Source of the DNA: CAWCDJ01 sp963778675
GTDB lineage: Bacteria > Acidobacteriota > Terriglobia > Bryobacterales > Bryobacteraceae
DNA length: 64,000 bases
Direction of reading: 5' to 3'
NCBI GenBank assembly: GCA_963778675.1
Contig: CAVZVI010000011.1
Location: 1,491,126-1,555,125, forward strand
Below are positions 56,090 through 64,000 of this stretch, piece by piece. Positions within the stretch are counted from its first letter, which is position 1, and every line of letters starts with the position of its first letter. A program made the position numbers and the translations under genes. Below the pieces are notes generated by a model. It ran no database searches, was not told the DNA's origin, and was given only the letters and a program-made list of their open reading frames with translations.

Positions 56090-57496
56090 ATGTCTAAACA
56101 GAATGGCAGGACGATCGGCCGCCGGGACCTCTTTAAGGCGTCGGCCGCAGTGATGGGCGGAGCGTTGATGGGGAAGGACGCCGCAGCCGAACAGGAAACG
56201 CAGATCAAGAATGTGAACACCAACTCCAGCCCGTCGACCCTCAAGATCACGGACCTGCGCATTGCAACGGTGGTGAAGCCGGGGCCGAGTCCCTGCACCA
56301 TCGTGCGGCTCGATACCAACCAGGGCGTCTACGGGCTCGGCGAAGTGCGCGACGGCGCCAGTTCCACCTACGCGCTGTTTTTGAAGAGCCGCGTGGTCGG
56401 CGAAAATCCGCTCCGGATCAATTACCTGTTTCAGAAGATCAAGCAGTTCGGCTATCACGGGCGGCAGGCCGGGGGCGTGGTCGCCGTCGAAGAGGCTCTT
56501 TGGGATATTACGGGCAAGGTTTACGGGGTGCCGATTTACCAGATGTTGGGAGGCAAGTTCCGCGACAAAGTCCGGATCTACGCCGACACCACCGAATCGG
56601 AAGATCCCAAGGTCTATGCGCAGCGCGAGAAGGCACGCAAAGAGGAGATGGGCCTGACGTGGCTGAAGATGGACCTGGGAATCGAGATGGTCGCCAAGAT
56701 TCCCGGCACGGTCACCCGGCCGTCGGATTTGAGCAGGTGGGAGATGCGGGCCCTGCCCCATCCCTTCCTCGCGATGGAGGTCACGGACAAGGGAATCGAG
56801 AAGCTCTGTGAGTATGTCGCGGCGGTTCGCGAGGCGGTCGGCATGGAGATCCCGCTCTCCATGGATCACCTCGGCCACCTGGGCGTCAATTCCATCATCC
56901 GGCTGGGGAAAGCCTACGAGAAATACAACCTCTCCTGGATGGAGGATGTGATCCCGTGGCAATACACCGAACTGTTGCAGCACATCACGGCGGAGAGCCC
57001 TACCCCCATCCTCACCGGCGAGGACATTTACTTGAAAGAAGGCTTCATCAATCTGTGCGAGAAGCACGCGGTCAGCAAGATTCACCCCGACATCTCCACG
57101 TCCGGCGGGATCCTCGAGACTCATAAGATCGGCGAGGCGGCCATGGAGTATGGCGTCCCCATGGCCATGCACTATGCGGGCCTGCCCATCGGCGCGCTGG
57201 CGTCGGTTCACTGCGCCGCCGCCACGGAGAATTTCCTCGCCTGCGAGAACCACTCGCTGGACGTCCCCTGGTGGCAGGACCTGGTCGAAGGCATCGAGAA
57301 GCCCATCATCAACAAGGGCTTTATCAACGTACCGGACAAACCCGGCCTCGGCATTACGCTCAACGAGGACGTGGTGAGGCGGCATCTGATGCCCGGCACC
57401 GGGTATTTCGAGCCCACACCCCAGTGGGACCACGAACGGTCAGGCGACTGGCTCTGGAGTATGGCGGGCCAGGGCAATCGCGGATCGCGGGCCTGA
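56090..57496 (+). CDS. Tat-exported enolase-superfamily enzyme (mandelate racemase/MLE type)
   Basis: The 468-aa protein starts after AGGAGAG with a Tat signal (TIGRRDLFKASAAVMGGALM). The enolase-superfamily N-terminal lid follows (ITDLRIATVVKPGPSP, VYGLGEVRDGAS), then the barrel with AVEEALWDITGKVYGVPIYQ, LTWLKMDLG, SMDHLGHLG (metal Asp), WMEDVIPWQY (metal Glu), PILTGEDIY and KIHPDISTSGG. These are the metal ligands of the MR/MLE group, and the enzyme probably dehydrates or epimerises a sugar acid. It lies 76 bp upstream of the gluconate-dehydrogenase-like operon. Confidence 0.88.
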   Translation: MSKQNGRTIGRRDLFKASAAVMGGALMGKDAAAEQETQIKNVNTNSSPSTLKITDLRIATVVKPGPSPCTIVRLDTNQGVYGLGEVRDGASSTYALFLKSRVVGENPLRINYLFQKIKQFGYHGRQAGGVVAVEEALWDITGKVYGVPIYQMLGGKFRDKVRIYADTTESEDPKVYAQREKARKEEMGLTWLKMDLGIEMVAKIPGTVTRPSDLSRWEMRALPHPFLAMEVTDKGIEKLCEYVAAVREAVGMEIPLSMDHLGHLGVNSIIRLGKAYEKYNLSWMEDVIPWQYTELLQHITAESPTPILTGEDIYLKEGFINLCEKHAVSKIHPDISTSGGILETHKIGEAAMEYGVPMAMHYAGLPIGALASVHCAAATENFLACENHSLDVPWWQDLVEGIEKPIINKGFINVPDKPGLGITLNEDVVRRHLMPGTGYFEPTPQWDHERSGDWLWSMAGQGNRGSRA

Positions 57497-57572
57497 AGCG
57501 CGCGACCCGGCGCGGCGCTTGCCTCGAGAAGTGCGGGCTGAAACCTGTTACAGTTGCTGACAGGTTCCCATC

Positions 57573-58082
57573 ATGGACCGGCGCAAATTTCTCGGGGCCG
57601 CCGCCGGCGCGGCCGCGGGAACAGCCGCGGGTTGCGGTCCAACGAAAACATCCTGGCGCTCCCTGACCGCCGGAGAGGCGCAGACCTTGCAGGCCATCTG
57701 CGAGTGCCTGATCCCGGCGGACAGGGACCCCGGCGCTAACCAGGCCGGAGTCATCCATTACATCGACCGCCAGTTGCAGCGGAAGTTTCGCCCGCATCTA
57801 CCGGTTTACCGCGCAGGCCTGCGGGAAGCCGGCCGGCTCTGCGGCGGCAATTTCGCGGCAGCACCCCGCGAGCGCCAGCTCGAGATTCTGCGGCGGATGG
57901 AGCGTGCCCCCGAAACCAGGCCTTTCTTCAACCTGGTGGTGGATCACGCCATGCAAGGCTTCTACGGCAACCCCCGTCACGGCGGAAACCGCGACTTCGT
58001 GAGTTGGAAAATGCTCGGGGTGCCGCCGGCGCAGGTTCGCGGCCGCAACCACTACGAATTCCCGAACGGCGGCAGCCGGTGA
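57573..58082 (+). CDS. Gluconate 2-dehydrogenase subunit 3 family protein
   Basis: The 169-aa protein has a Tat signal (MDRRKFLGAAAGAAAGTAAG) with Cys after AG, possibly lipidated. It reads LTAGEAQTLQAICECLIPAD and continues with helical sequence ending RNHYEFPNGG, the gluconate 2-dehydrogenase subunit 3 (gamma) pattern. In that complex it assists export and assembly of the GMC flavoprotein. Its TGA overlaps the GTG of the GMC gene. Confidence 0.88.
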   Translation: MDRRKFLGAAAGAAAGTAAGCGPTKTSWRSLTAGEAQTLQAICECLIPADRDPGANQAGVIHYIDRQLQRKFRPHLPVYRAGLREAGRLCGGNFAAAPRERQLEILRRMERAPETRPFFNLVVDHAMQGFYGNPRHGGNRDFVSWKMLGVPPAQVRGRNHYEFPNGGSR

Positions 58083-59728
58083 AGAAGGTGAACGCCGTCA
58101 TCGTCGGCGCCGGTGCGGGCGGAGGCGTTGCCGCCAGCGTCCTTGCCTCCGGCGGCCTCAGCGTCGTACTCCTCGAACGCGGCCGGTGGGTAGGCCCCAA
58201 CGACTGCCGGAAAGACGATCTTCGCAACCAGCGCACTTCCATCCTCGGCAACAACAGCGGTCCGGAAGACGAAGGCAACCCTCGCGTGGCGGTGGACCTC
58301 GAGGGACGCGAGCGCATCGTCCTTCCGAGCGACGGCGCCTACTCCAACAACGCTGCCTGCGTGGGCGGCGGCACCCTCACCTATGGCGCCATGGCCTGGC
58401 GCTACCTGCCCACCGATTTCCGCATGCGCAGCACCTACGGCGCGCCCGCGGGCAGCACGCTCGAAGACTGGCCCATCGGCTACGACGACCTGGAGCCCTA
58501 CTACGAAAGAGCCGAACAGGAGATCGGGGTCTCCGGCGACGACGCCAACAACATCTACAAGGGCCCGCGGCGGCGCCCCCTTCCCATGCCGCCGCTTCCG
58601 CCTACGCGCGAGCACGTCCTTCTCAAGGCCGCGGCGGAACGGCTCGGACTCCACCCGTTCGATATCCCCATGCTGCGCAACAGCGTGCCGTACGGCGGCC
58701 GCGCCCCGTGCATGCGGTGCCGGTGGTGCGTGGGGTTCGCCTGCGAGGTCAATGCCAAGTGCGGAACCCAGAACACCGTCATCCCCGCCGCGTTGGCCAC
58801 TGGACTCTGCGAACTGCGCACCCGCACCATGGTCCAGGAGATCCGGTTCGATTCCCGAGGCCGCGCGACCGGAGTGGCTTATTTCGACGAGAACGACCGA
58901 CTGCAGGTGCAAGAGGCCGATCTCGTTGTGGTTTCCGCAGCGGCCACCGAGTCCGCACGGCTGCTGCTCAACTCCAGGCACCCGCTTTTTCCCGCCGGCC
59001 TTGGAAACCGGTACGACTGGGTCGGCCGGAACCTCCAGGGTCACACCTACACGGGGGCCATCGGCTACTTCGAAGACGTGGTCTATGACGATCTCGGGCC
59101 CGGCGCAGGAATCGCCATCTGCGATTTTAACCACGGCAATCCCGGCTTGAAGGGCGGCGCCATGCTGGCCAACGAGTTCATACGGCTCCCCATCCATTTG
59201 CTGGGCATGCTGCCTCCGGGAACACCGCGCTGGGGGATCGACCACAAGAACGCCATGCGCAAGCTCTACCTGCACACCGTTACGGTGCAAGGCCCCACCC
59301 AGGAGATGCCGGTCTGGGACAGCCGTGTTCAACTCGACCCCAGGGTGAAAGACCGCTGGGGCATCCCGGTGCTGCGGATTTCCGGCAGCCGGCACCCCCA
59401 CACCATCGAGATCGGGAAGGCGATGGCCGAAAAAGCCGCCCTCTGGCTGCGCGGAGCAGGAGCGGCCCAGGTCTGGCTCAAACTCCCGGGCCGCGGCGTG
59501 AGCGGCGGCCAGCATCAGGCCGGAACGTGCCGCATGGGCGACGATCCCAAAACCAGCGTGGTCAACCGCTATTGCCAGGTCCATGACGCCGGTAATGTGT
59601 TCGTGATCGACGGCAGCGTTCACGTGACCAACGGAGGCTTCAATCCGGTCCTCACCATTATGGCCAACGCCTACCGGGCATCGGAACACATTGTGAAGAC
59701 CTGGCCCGGTTCGAGGTTTCGCGGGTGA
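58079..59728 (+). CDS. GMC-family dehydrogenase (gluconate-dehydrogenase-like flavoprotein)
   Basis: The 549-aa flavoprotein starts at GTG 58079, inside the stop of subunit 3, and opens VNAVIVGAGAGGGVAASVLA (FAD site). It contains YSNNAACVGGGTLTYGAMAW, a Cys-rich CMRCRWCVGFACEVNAKCG segment near 220-240, and the C-terminal GMC motif SGGQHQAGTCRMGDD with VTNGGFNPVLTIMANAYRA. It lacks its own signal, so it is carried out with subunit 3. It oxidises a sugar-type alcohol and passes electrons to the cytochrome encoded next. Confidence 0.9.
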   Translation: MKKVNAVIVGAGAGGGVAASVLASGGLSVVLLERGRWVGPNDCRKDDLRNQRTSILGNNSGPEDEGNPRVAVDLEGRERIVLPSDGAYSNNAACVGGGTLTYGAMAWRYLPTDFRMRSTYGAPAGSTLEDWPIGYDDLEPYYERAEQEIGVSGDDANNIYKGPRRRPLPMPPLPPTREHVLLKAAAERLGLHPFDIPMLRNSVPYGGRAPCMRCRWCVGFACEVNAKCGTQNTVIPAALATGLCELRTRTMVQEIRFDSRGRATGVAYFDENDRLQVQEADLVVVSAAATESARLLLNSRHPLFPAGLGNRYDWVGRNLQGHTYTGAIGYFEDVVYDDLGPGAGIAICDFNHGNPGLKGGAMLANEFIRLPIHLLGMLPPGTPRWGIDHKNAMRKLYLHTVTVQGPTQEMPVWDSRVQLDPRVKDRWGIPVLRISGSRHPHTIEIGKAMAEKAALWLRGAGAAQVWLKLPGRGVSGGQHQAGTCRMGDDPKTSVVNRYCQVHDAGNVFVIDGSVHVTNGGFNPVLTIMANAYRASEHIVKTWPGSRFRG

Positions 59729-60762
59729 CGCGCGGCGCGAAATTTCTGGCCGCGGGTGTCGCGGCGGCGGGCGTGGCACTGCTCTCGATCCCGGCGGCCG
59801 GCCTCTACTACCAGTCTTCCTGGGGCCAGGGCTGCGCGCGCTGCCACGAGATCGGCATCGACTACGACGCCTGGCGGCACTCCGCCCACCGGAACATCAA
59901 CTGCGTGGAGTGTCATGCCGGTTCGCTGGCCCGAGACCTCCACCGCGTCTCGGCGCACCTGCGCGGCGAGGTGCCCGACGAGATCCACCTGGGGACCGCG
60001 GATGTCTTCGCGATCTCCGCGCGCTGCGAGGGCTGCCACCGCGGAGAGGCTGCCCAGTGGCGCTCCGGACCCCACTCCACTACCTACGCGCGCCTGTTCA
60101 CCGACCCCGAGCACAACCGCAAACGCGCTCTCATGGACGACTGCCTGCGCTGCCACGGCATGCACTTCGAAGGCGGCATCGGCGACGTCGTGACGCAGGC
60201 CGGCGCCGGGGGCTTCTGGCGGCTGAAAGACCCGGCGTACACCAACCGGCCCGCCATTCCTTGCCTCGCCTGCCATGCGATGCACCGAAGTGGTGAGCCG
60301 CTGCATAAAGGCTCCGAGCGAGTCGGCGCCAGGCAGGAGATCCTGCGCCCGTCGCTCGGCCTGTTCGACCGGCGAACGCGGATGAGCATGAGCGTGTCGG
60401 ACCTGCCTCTGCCGGCCATGCTCGAGGGCAGCCGGCTGGTGGCGATGAGTCCGGACCGGCGCCAGGCGCTGTGCTACCAGTGCCACGCACCGCTGGCGGA
60501 CCGCCAGATCGAAAGCGGCGACGACCGAACCCCGGTCGGAGTCCACGAAGGTCTCAGTTGCCTGGCCTGTCATCAGAACCACGATGCGCGCACCCGCCAG
60601 TCGTGCGCCGGATGCCACCCGCGGCTCTCCAACTGCGGCCTGGACGTGGAGCGCATGGACACGACGTTCCTGAACCCCAAGAGTCCGCACGACATCCACC
60701 GCGTGAAGTGCGCCGATTGCCACCCCAAGGGTGTGCCGAAGAAGAAAGCTATTTCACGCTGA
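59725..60762 (+). CDS. Nine-heme c-type cytochrome
   Basis: The 345-aa protein starts at GTG 59725, overlapping the GMC stop, with an N-terminal anchor (FLAAGVAAAGVALLSIPAAG). It contains nine CxxCH motifs: CARCH, CVECH, CEGCH, CLRCH, CLACH, CYQCH, CLACH, CAGCH and CADCH. Usual gluconate-dehydrogenase cytochromes carry three hemes, so nine is unusual and suggests a longer electron wire, perhaps toward quinone or a terminal reductase. Its 3' end overlaps the convergent gene by 14 bp. Confidence 0.9.
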   Translation: MTRGAKFLAAGVAAAGVALLSIPAAGLYYQSSWGQGCARCHEIGIDYDAWRHSAHRNINCVECHAGSLARDLHRVSAHLRGEVPDEIHLGTADVFAISARCEGCHRGEAAQWRSGPHSTTYARLFTDPEHNRKRALMDDCLRCHGMHFEGGIGDVVTQAGAGGFWRLKDPAYTNRPAIPCLACHAMHRSGEPLHKGSERVGARQEILRPSLGLFDRRTRMSMSVSDLPLPAMLEGSRLVAMSPDRRQALCYQCHAPLADRQIESGDDRTPVGVHEGLSCLACHQNHDARTRQSCAGCHPRLSNCGLDVERMDTTFLNPKSPHDIHRVKCADCHPKGVPKKKAISR

Positions 60763-62467
60763 CGTTGGCGGAGTTGCTGGTCTGGCCGTCGATGGTGACG
60801 GTGAGTGGATAATCTCCCGGCGCTAGCCCGGTGGGGACCACGACGTTCATCTGCACCAGGCCGATGTATCCCGGTGTCAGACCGGCGAAGGTGACCTTGG
60901 CGTCCGCTGGGCCGATTTTGGCGGAGTACGTCGAGGTGGCTTGAACCAGCGTGTCTGTTGGCGCGGGGACGCCGTCAGCCGCCGGCGGAGAGACCGGACC
61001 CGAGCCGGTCAGATACGCGATAATCGTGCTGCCGCCGGCCGCCGGATTCGAGGGGCCGTTCAGGGAATAGTCCTGGTCCTGCACGATGGCCGCACTGCCG
61101 TTGAAGAACAGTCCAGGCCCCGCGCTCACCACGGGGACGCTCATGCCGTTACTCGTTCCGCCGTTCACGTTGACGGTTACCGTGGCCGTGCCCGCAGCTG
61201 TGCTCCATGGCACCTGGAAGTTGATCTGGCCGGATGAAACGTAATAGATCGGCGCTTGCTGCCCGTTCACGCTGACGGCAACCCCGTTGAAATCGGAGGG
61301 CCACGGCGCCGTCGTAGCGCCGGGCGACACACCGAAGGTGCCCCACAGCGTGGCCAGCGCACCCGGCGAGATCCGCTGCGCATAACTGGCGGCGTTGGTG
61401 ACTCCCCCGTCGGAGATCACGGGCTTGGCGCCCTGTAGAAGCCGGATTGCCTGGTTCGACGTGTCGGCAATATAGACGTTCCCCTGCGCATCTACCGCCA
61501 CGCCGCGCGGGAAGTAGAGCCCCGCGCTGGTCGCCGGGCCGCCATCGCCGGAATAGTTGAACTTACCGTTGCCCGCGATGGTCGTTATGGTCCCATCAGG
61601 CGTGACTTTGCGGATCCGGCTGTTCGTCGAATCCGCGATGTAGACGTTGCCCGCCGCATCCACGGCTACCCCGACAGGATTCTGGAGCATAGCCTTCGTG
61701 GCAGGTCCGCCATCGCCGGAAAAACCTTTGGAACCGGTCCCCGCGATCGTCGTCAGCTTGCTGTCTGCCCACTTCACAACGCGATAGTTATTGGTGTCGG
61801 CCACATAAATGGCGCCCGAACTATCGACCGCTATACCCGTTGGATGGTTCAGTGTGTTGGCCGTGCCCTTCAATCCAAATACGGCCGTGATGTTCCCGCT
61901 ACTTTTGTCGACCTTCCGGATCAGATTATTGCCGGTGTCGCTGATGTACACGTTGCCCGCCGCGTCCACAGCTATCCCGGAGGGCGAAGAAAGTGCCGCC
62001 CCGACCGCGAGGCCGTTGTCGCCCTGGAAGCCGGGCACGTCAGGAATGCCGGCAAACAAGGTGATGGTGCCTCCAGAGACCTTGCGGATGATGTGGTTCC
62101 CGGTGTCTGCTATGTAGAGATTGCCCGAGCCGTCCACAGCGACGGCATTCGGATTGAACAACTCCGCCGAAGTGGCACTCGCGCCGTCGCCGGCATAGGA
62201 GCCGGTGCCGCTGCCCGCCACCGTGCTGAGCGTACCGCCTGAGAGCAGCCGGATCCGGTGATTGCTGCTGTCGGCGATGTATACCTTGCCGGTGGAATCA
62301 ACCGCGATCCCCGTGGGGGAGTTGAGCTGGGCACCGAGCGCATTGCCATCCACAAACCCCGCCGTGCCGTTGCCCGCGATCGTGGAAATCGTGTACTGCT
62401 GGGCCGTGGCCGCAGCCGCGCAGAGAAGAAACGCGAGGATCGAGCGTTGCAATAATTGCCTGGACAT
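60749..62467 (-). CDS. NHL-repeat protein with Solibacter-type C-terminal domain
   Basis: The 572-aa protein has signal LLQRSILAFLLCAAAATAQ (ATG 62467) and at least five NHL blades over residues 25-330, each with GIAVDSTGKVYIADSSNHRI-type sequence and GNG...FSGDGGPAT repeats. From about 335 it has TNAASYAQRISPGALATLWG, INFQVPWSTAAGTATVTVNV and GYIGLVQMNVVVPTGLAPGD, the TIGR03437-like domain. It is probably a secreted propeller involved in recognition. It shares the C-terminal domain with the gene at 756-2639. Confidence 0.9.
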   Translation of the reverse strand: MSRQLLQRSILAFLLCAAAATAQQYTISTIAGNGTAGFVDGNALGAQLNSPTGIAVDSTGKVYIADSSNHRIRLLSGGTLSTVAGSGTGSYAGDGASATSAELFNPNAVAVDGSGNLYIADTGNHIIRKVSGGTITLFAGIPDVPGFQGDNGLAVGAALSSPSGIAVDAAGNVYISDTGNNLIRKVDKSSGNITAVFGLKGTANTLNHPTGIAVDSSGAIYVADTNNYRVVKWADSKLTTIAGTGSKGFSGDGGPATKAMLQNPVGVAVDAAGNVYIADSTNSRIRKVTPDGTITTIAGNGKFNYSGDGGPATSAGLYFPRGVAVDAQGNVYIADTSNQAIRLLQGAKPVISDGGVTNAASYAQRISPGALATLWGTFGVSPGATTAPWPSDFNGVAVSVNGQQAPIYYVSSGQINFQVPWSTAAGTATVTVNVNGGTSNGMSVPVVSAGPGLFFNGSAAIVQDQDYSLNGPSNPAAGGSTIIAYLTGSGPVSPPAADGVPAPTDTLVQATSTYSAKIGPADAKVTFAGLTPGYIGLVQMNVVVPTGLAPGDYPLTVTIDGQTSNSANVSVK

Positions 62468-62501
62468 GTGAAGACGTATAGACGCAAGCGCCGGGACCCG
62501 G

Positions 62502-63176
62502 TTACAACGGATTGCCGCTCCCTTCGCCCAGCCGCGCGCGCTGCCTCCCATTATCATCGAAGTTGGAAGGCGCCAGCCAGCGCTCGAAGCGGGCCTTTCG
62601 CTCCGGCCACTCGCTATCCAGCATGGAAAACCAGGCCGTATCGCGATTTCTCCCCTTGACGATCATGTGCTGGCGGAAGACCCCTTCGAAGGTGAACCCG
62701 AGCCGCAGAGCCGCGCGCCGCGACGGCTCGTTGCGCGCGTCGCACTTCCATTCATAGCGCCGGTAGCCGAGGTCTTCGAAGACATGACGGGCCATCAGGT
62801 ACATGGCCTCGGTAGCTGCCGCGGTCCGTTGCAACGCCGGCGTGAAAAGAATGCTTCCGACCTCGACCACCCGGTGGACAGGCTCGATGCGCATGTAAGA
62901 CGCGTACCCGGCTGCGTCTCCGGAAGGGCGCGGGGCGATCGCAAAGAAGAGCGGATCATTCGACACCGCTTTTCGGGTCAGAGCTTCTTCGAACGCGGCA
63001 AATTCGCGGAACGGCCCGTCGGCCATGTAGTCCCAAAGCGGGTCGTGACGGGGATCGCGGAGCGACTCCCAGAGGGTTTCGCCATGCCGTGCCGGGTCGA
63101 GCGGGACGAGCGATACCAGGCGGCCTTCCAGCGCGACCCGTTGCGGGAGCAGAGCGGGCCGGAGATCGAGCGGCAT
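62502..63176 (-). CDS. GNAT N-acetyltransferase (RimJ/RimL type)
   Basis: The 224-aa protein reads LEGRLVSLVPLDPARHGETL at its start. It then has FAIAPRPSGDAAGYASYMRI and HRVVEVGSILFTPALQRTAA, with the acetyl-CoA loop at RTAAATEAMY. MARHVFEDLGYRRYEWKCDA and NEPSRRAALRLGFTFEGVFR follow, the closing pattern of RimJ/RimL-like GNATs. The target is unknown. Confidence 0.9.
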   Translation of the reverse strand: MPLDLRPALLPQRVALEGRLVSLVPLDPARHGETLWESLRDPRHDPLWDYMADGPFREFAAFEEALTRKAVSNDPLFFAIAPRPSGDAAGYASYMRIEPVHRVVEVGSILFTPALQRTAAATEAMYLMARHVFEDLGYRRYEWKCDARNEPSRRAALRLGFTFEGVFRQHMIVKGRNRDTAWFSMLDSEWPERKARFERWLAPSNFDDNGRQRARLGEGSGNPL

Positions 63177-63200
63177 CCCTCTATGGTGCCACGCCGCGGC

Positions 63201-63482
63201 TCATTCAGGCCCCTCGGGAAACCTCACGCCGAGGTTGCGCAGAAACTCCGAATCGCCCTCGCGCACACGGGCGGCAATGAGTTCGGAGGCTTCCTTCAGG
63301 TCCTCCGCTTTGGGACACTCCCGCCAGCAATCGGCAAGATCTTTGAGAACGCAGACGTTCTTCTGGCACGCTTCGCACCACCACAGGATCACGAGCTGAT
63401 GTTCCGGCGTGAGCCCGAGTTGGACGAACTGCAGCGGAACGAGTCCGCATTCACAAGTCAGTGATAGTGGCTGGTATTCCAT
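63201..63482 (-). CDS. Cys-rich small hypothetical protein
   Basis: The 93-aa product starts at ATG 63482 after AGGAGGG. Cysteines occur as TCECG, WWCEACQKNVCV and DCWRECPK, suggesting one or two metal sites. The longer frame from 63518 would add RPCDKCN, a further CxxC that could complete a zinc ribbon, but it has no ribosome site. The rest is helical and charged. No function can be assigned. Confidence 0.55.
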   Translation of the reverse strand: MEYQPLSLTCECGLVPLQFVQLGLTPEHQLVILWWCEACQKNVCVLKDLADCWRECPKAEDLKEASELIAARVREGDSEFLRNLGVRFPEGPE

Positions 63483-63643
63483 GTCCCTCCTGTTGCACTT
63501 ATCGCACGGGCGTATCATTCTGGGTAGTCACAGTTTTTGTGTAGAGGTACCAGCGAAGGCCTAGTACAGGATGCCGGCAAGCGCCGTGAGGTATATCGTT
63601 TTGAGAGAGCCCCTCACAAGCGGCGCAGATCGTTGATCCTAAA

Positions 63644-63698
63644 GCTGGCGTAGCTCAGATGCTAGAGCATCTGATTTGCAATCAGGACAGAAGCCAGC
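63644..63698 (+). ncRNA. tRNA-like element without T-arm
   Basis: GCTGGC pairs with GCCAGC. Between them lie a D-arm GCTC-AGATGCTA-GAGC and an anticodon arm TCTGA-TTTGCAA-TCAGG (anticodon TGC, Ala). No TTC-containing T-arm exists, and the D-loop lacks the usual GG that would contact it. It is either a decayed tRNA or a tRNA-like RNA. Confidence 0.4.
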
Positions 63699-64000
63699 GC
63701 CTCGATCAAACTGATAATAGGATAGTTACCGGCCAAATTGCAACAGTGAATTTCGGTTCGTCAGCGGCTCAAAAATGCGGCTTTTCTGAGATTTCACCCC
63801 TCGCTACCCTCCGACCAAGGCTGAATCCAAAGGGAGGATGGAACCGGACCTCGGAGCCGGCAGGTTGCCAGAATCGCCCCACCGTTCCAAAATTCCATGA
63901 CCAAGGGCAAGACTTCCGGAACTCCGTCCTGGGTCGGCTGCCCTGGTCCTGGCTTCCGGGTGGCTCCAGCCCCCTGGAACCTCCACAGCCGATCCTCTGC
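63699..64000 (+). other. No recognised gene at window end
   Basis: The last 302 bases hold only short frames. An ATG at 63897 stays open to the edge, with AAAGGGAGG further upstream, but the composition is unconvincing and no motif is seen. Confidence 0.3.

Noticed and set aside
63897..64000. ATG open to the window edge
   Set aside because: Too short, Pro/Gly/Trp-rich and without motifs; cannot be supported.

Overview
The window looks like a chromosome segment of an Acidobacteriota member, most likely order Bryobacterales (Solibacteraceae, Candidatus Solibacter-like). Three things point there. One is an ADOP-type 815-aa FtsX/MacB permease (21996-24443). Another is two secreted beta-propeller proteins ending in the C-terminal domain abundant in Solibacter (756-2639 and 60749-62467). 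The third is a high-GC background full of sortilin/BNR propellers, S9, S41 and M19 peptidases, glycoside hydrolases, Tat-exported enzymes and CHAT/TPR proteins. Taxonomy is inferred from gene families; no marker search was possible.

Layout. 1-10.4 kb: FecR fragment, BNR propeller, DUF481 porin-like protein, tricorn-like S41 protease, ankyrin protein, GerW/YtfJ-like protein, a lipoprotein and a cNMP-binding protein. 10.4-14.4 kb: small membrane proteins, an SDR coupled to a VKOR-like protein that lacks its CxxC, tRNA-Arg and a PEP-CTERM-like secreted protein. 14.4-21.1 kb: SDR, aldo/keto reductase, acylphosphatase, nadB, a cation-exchanger-like protein and hslVU. 21.2-37.8 kb: small conserved proteins, ADOP permease, GntR/LacI hybrid regulator, HAD phosphatase, transglycosylase, two FtsX permeases without an ATPase, a 1051-aa sortilin-type protein, a translationally coupled CHAT-TPR/sigma-factor pair behind a perfect 38-bp palindrome, and a sialidase-like protein. 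37.9-48.9 kb: a 57-aa membrane peptide, DUF169, hybrid histidine kinase, S9 peptidase, GH29, a diheme cytochrome, M19 dipeptidase, VOC and AhpD-like proteins, tRNA-Leu, GH43, hypB-DUF350 and tRNA-Gly.

48.9-55 kb is the accessory island and the most interesting part. Its base composition is visibly more AT-rich. It carries three co-directional genes: a metallophosphoesterase fused to a C-terminal domain resembling a class I aminoacyl-tRNA synthetase (HUP) fold; an SPPY-type methyltransferase; and a radical SAM protein with a PqqD-like N-terminus and a C-terminal CYTH (triphosphate-tunnel) domain bearing ExExK. Downstream lie a hairpin, a frameshifted tyrosine-recombinase remnant and a 3' tRNA fragment ending in CCA, the signature of an integrated element. 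I do not recognise this gene combination as a described system; a defence or nucleotide/RNA/peptide-modification role is inference only.

55-64 kb: an exported SAM methyltransferase, a Tat-exported enolase-superfamily enzyme, a tightly overlapped operon of gluconate-2-dehydrogenase-like subunit 3, GMC flavoenzyme and nine-heme cytochrome c, an NHL/TIGR03437-like propeller, a GNAT acetyltransferase, a Cys-rich small protein, and a tRNA-like sequence with no T-arm.
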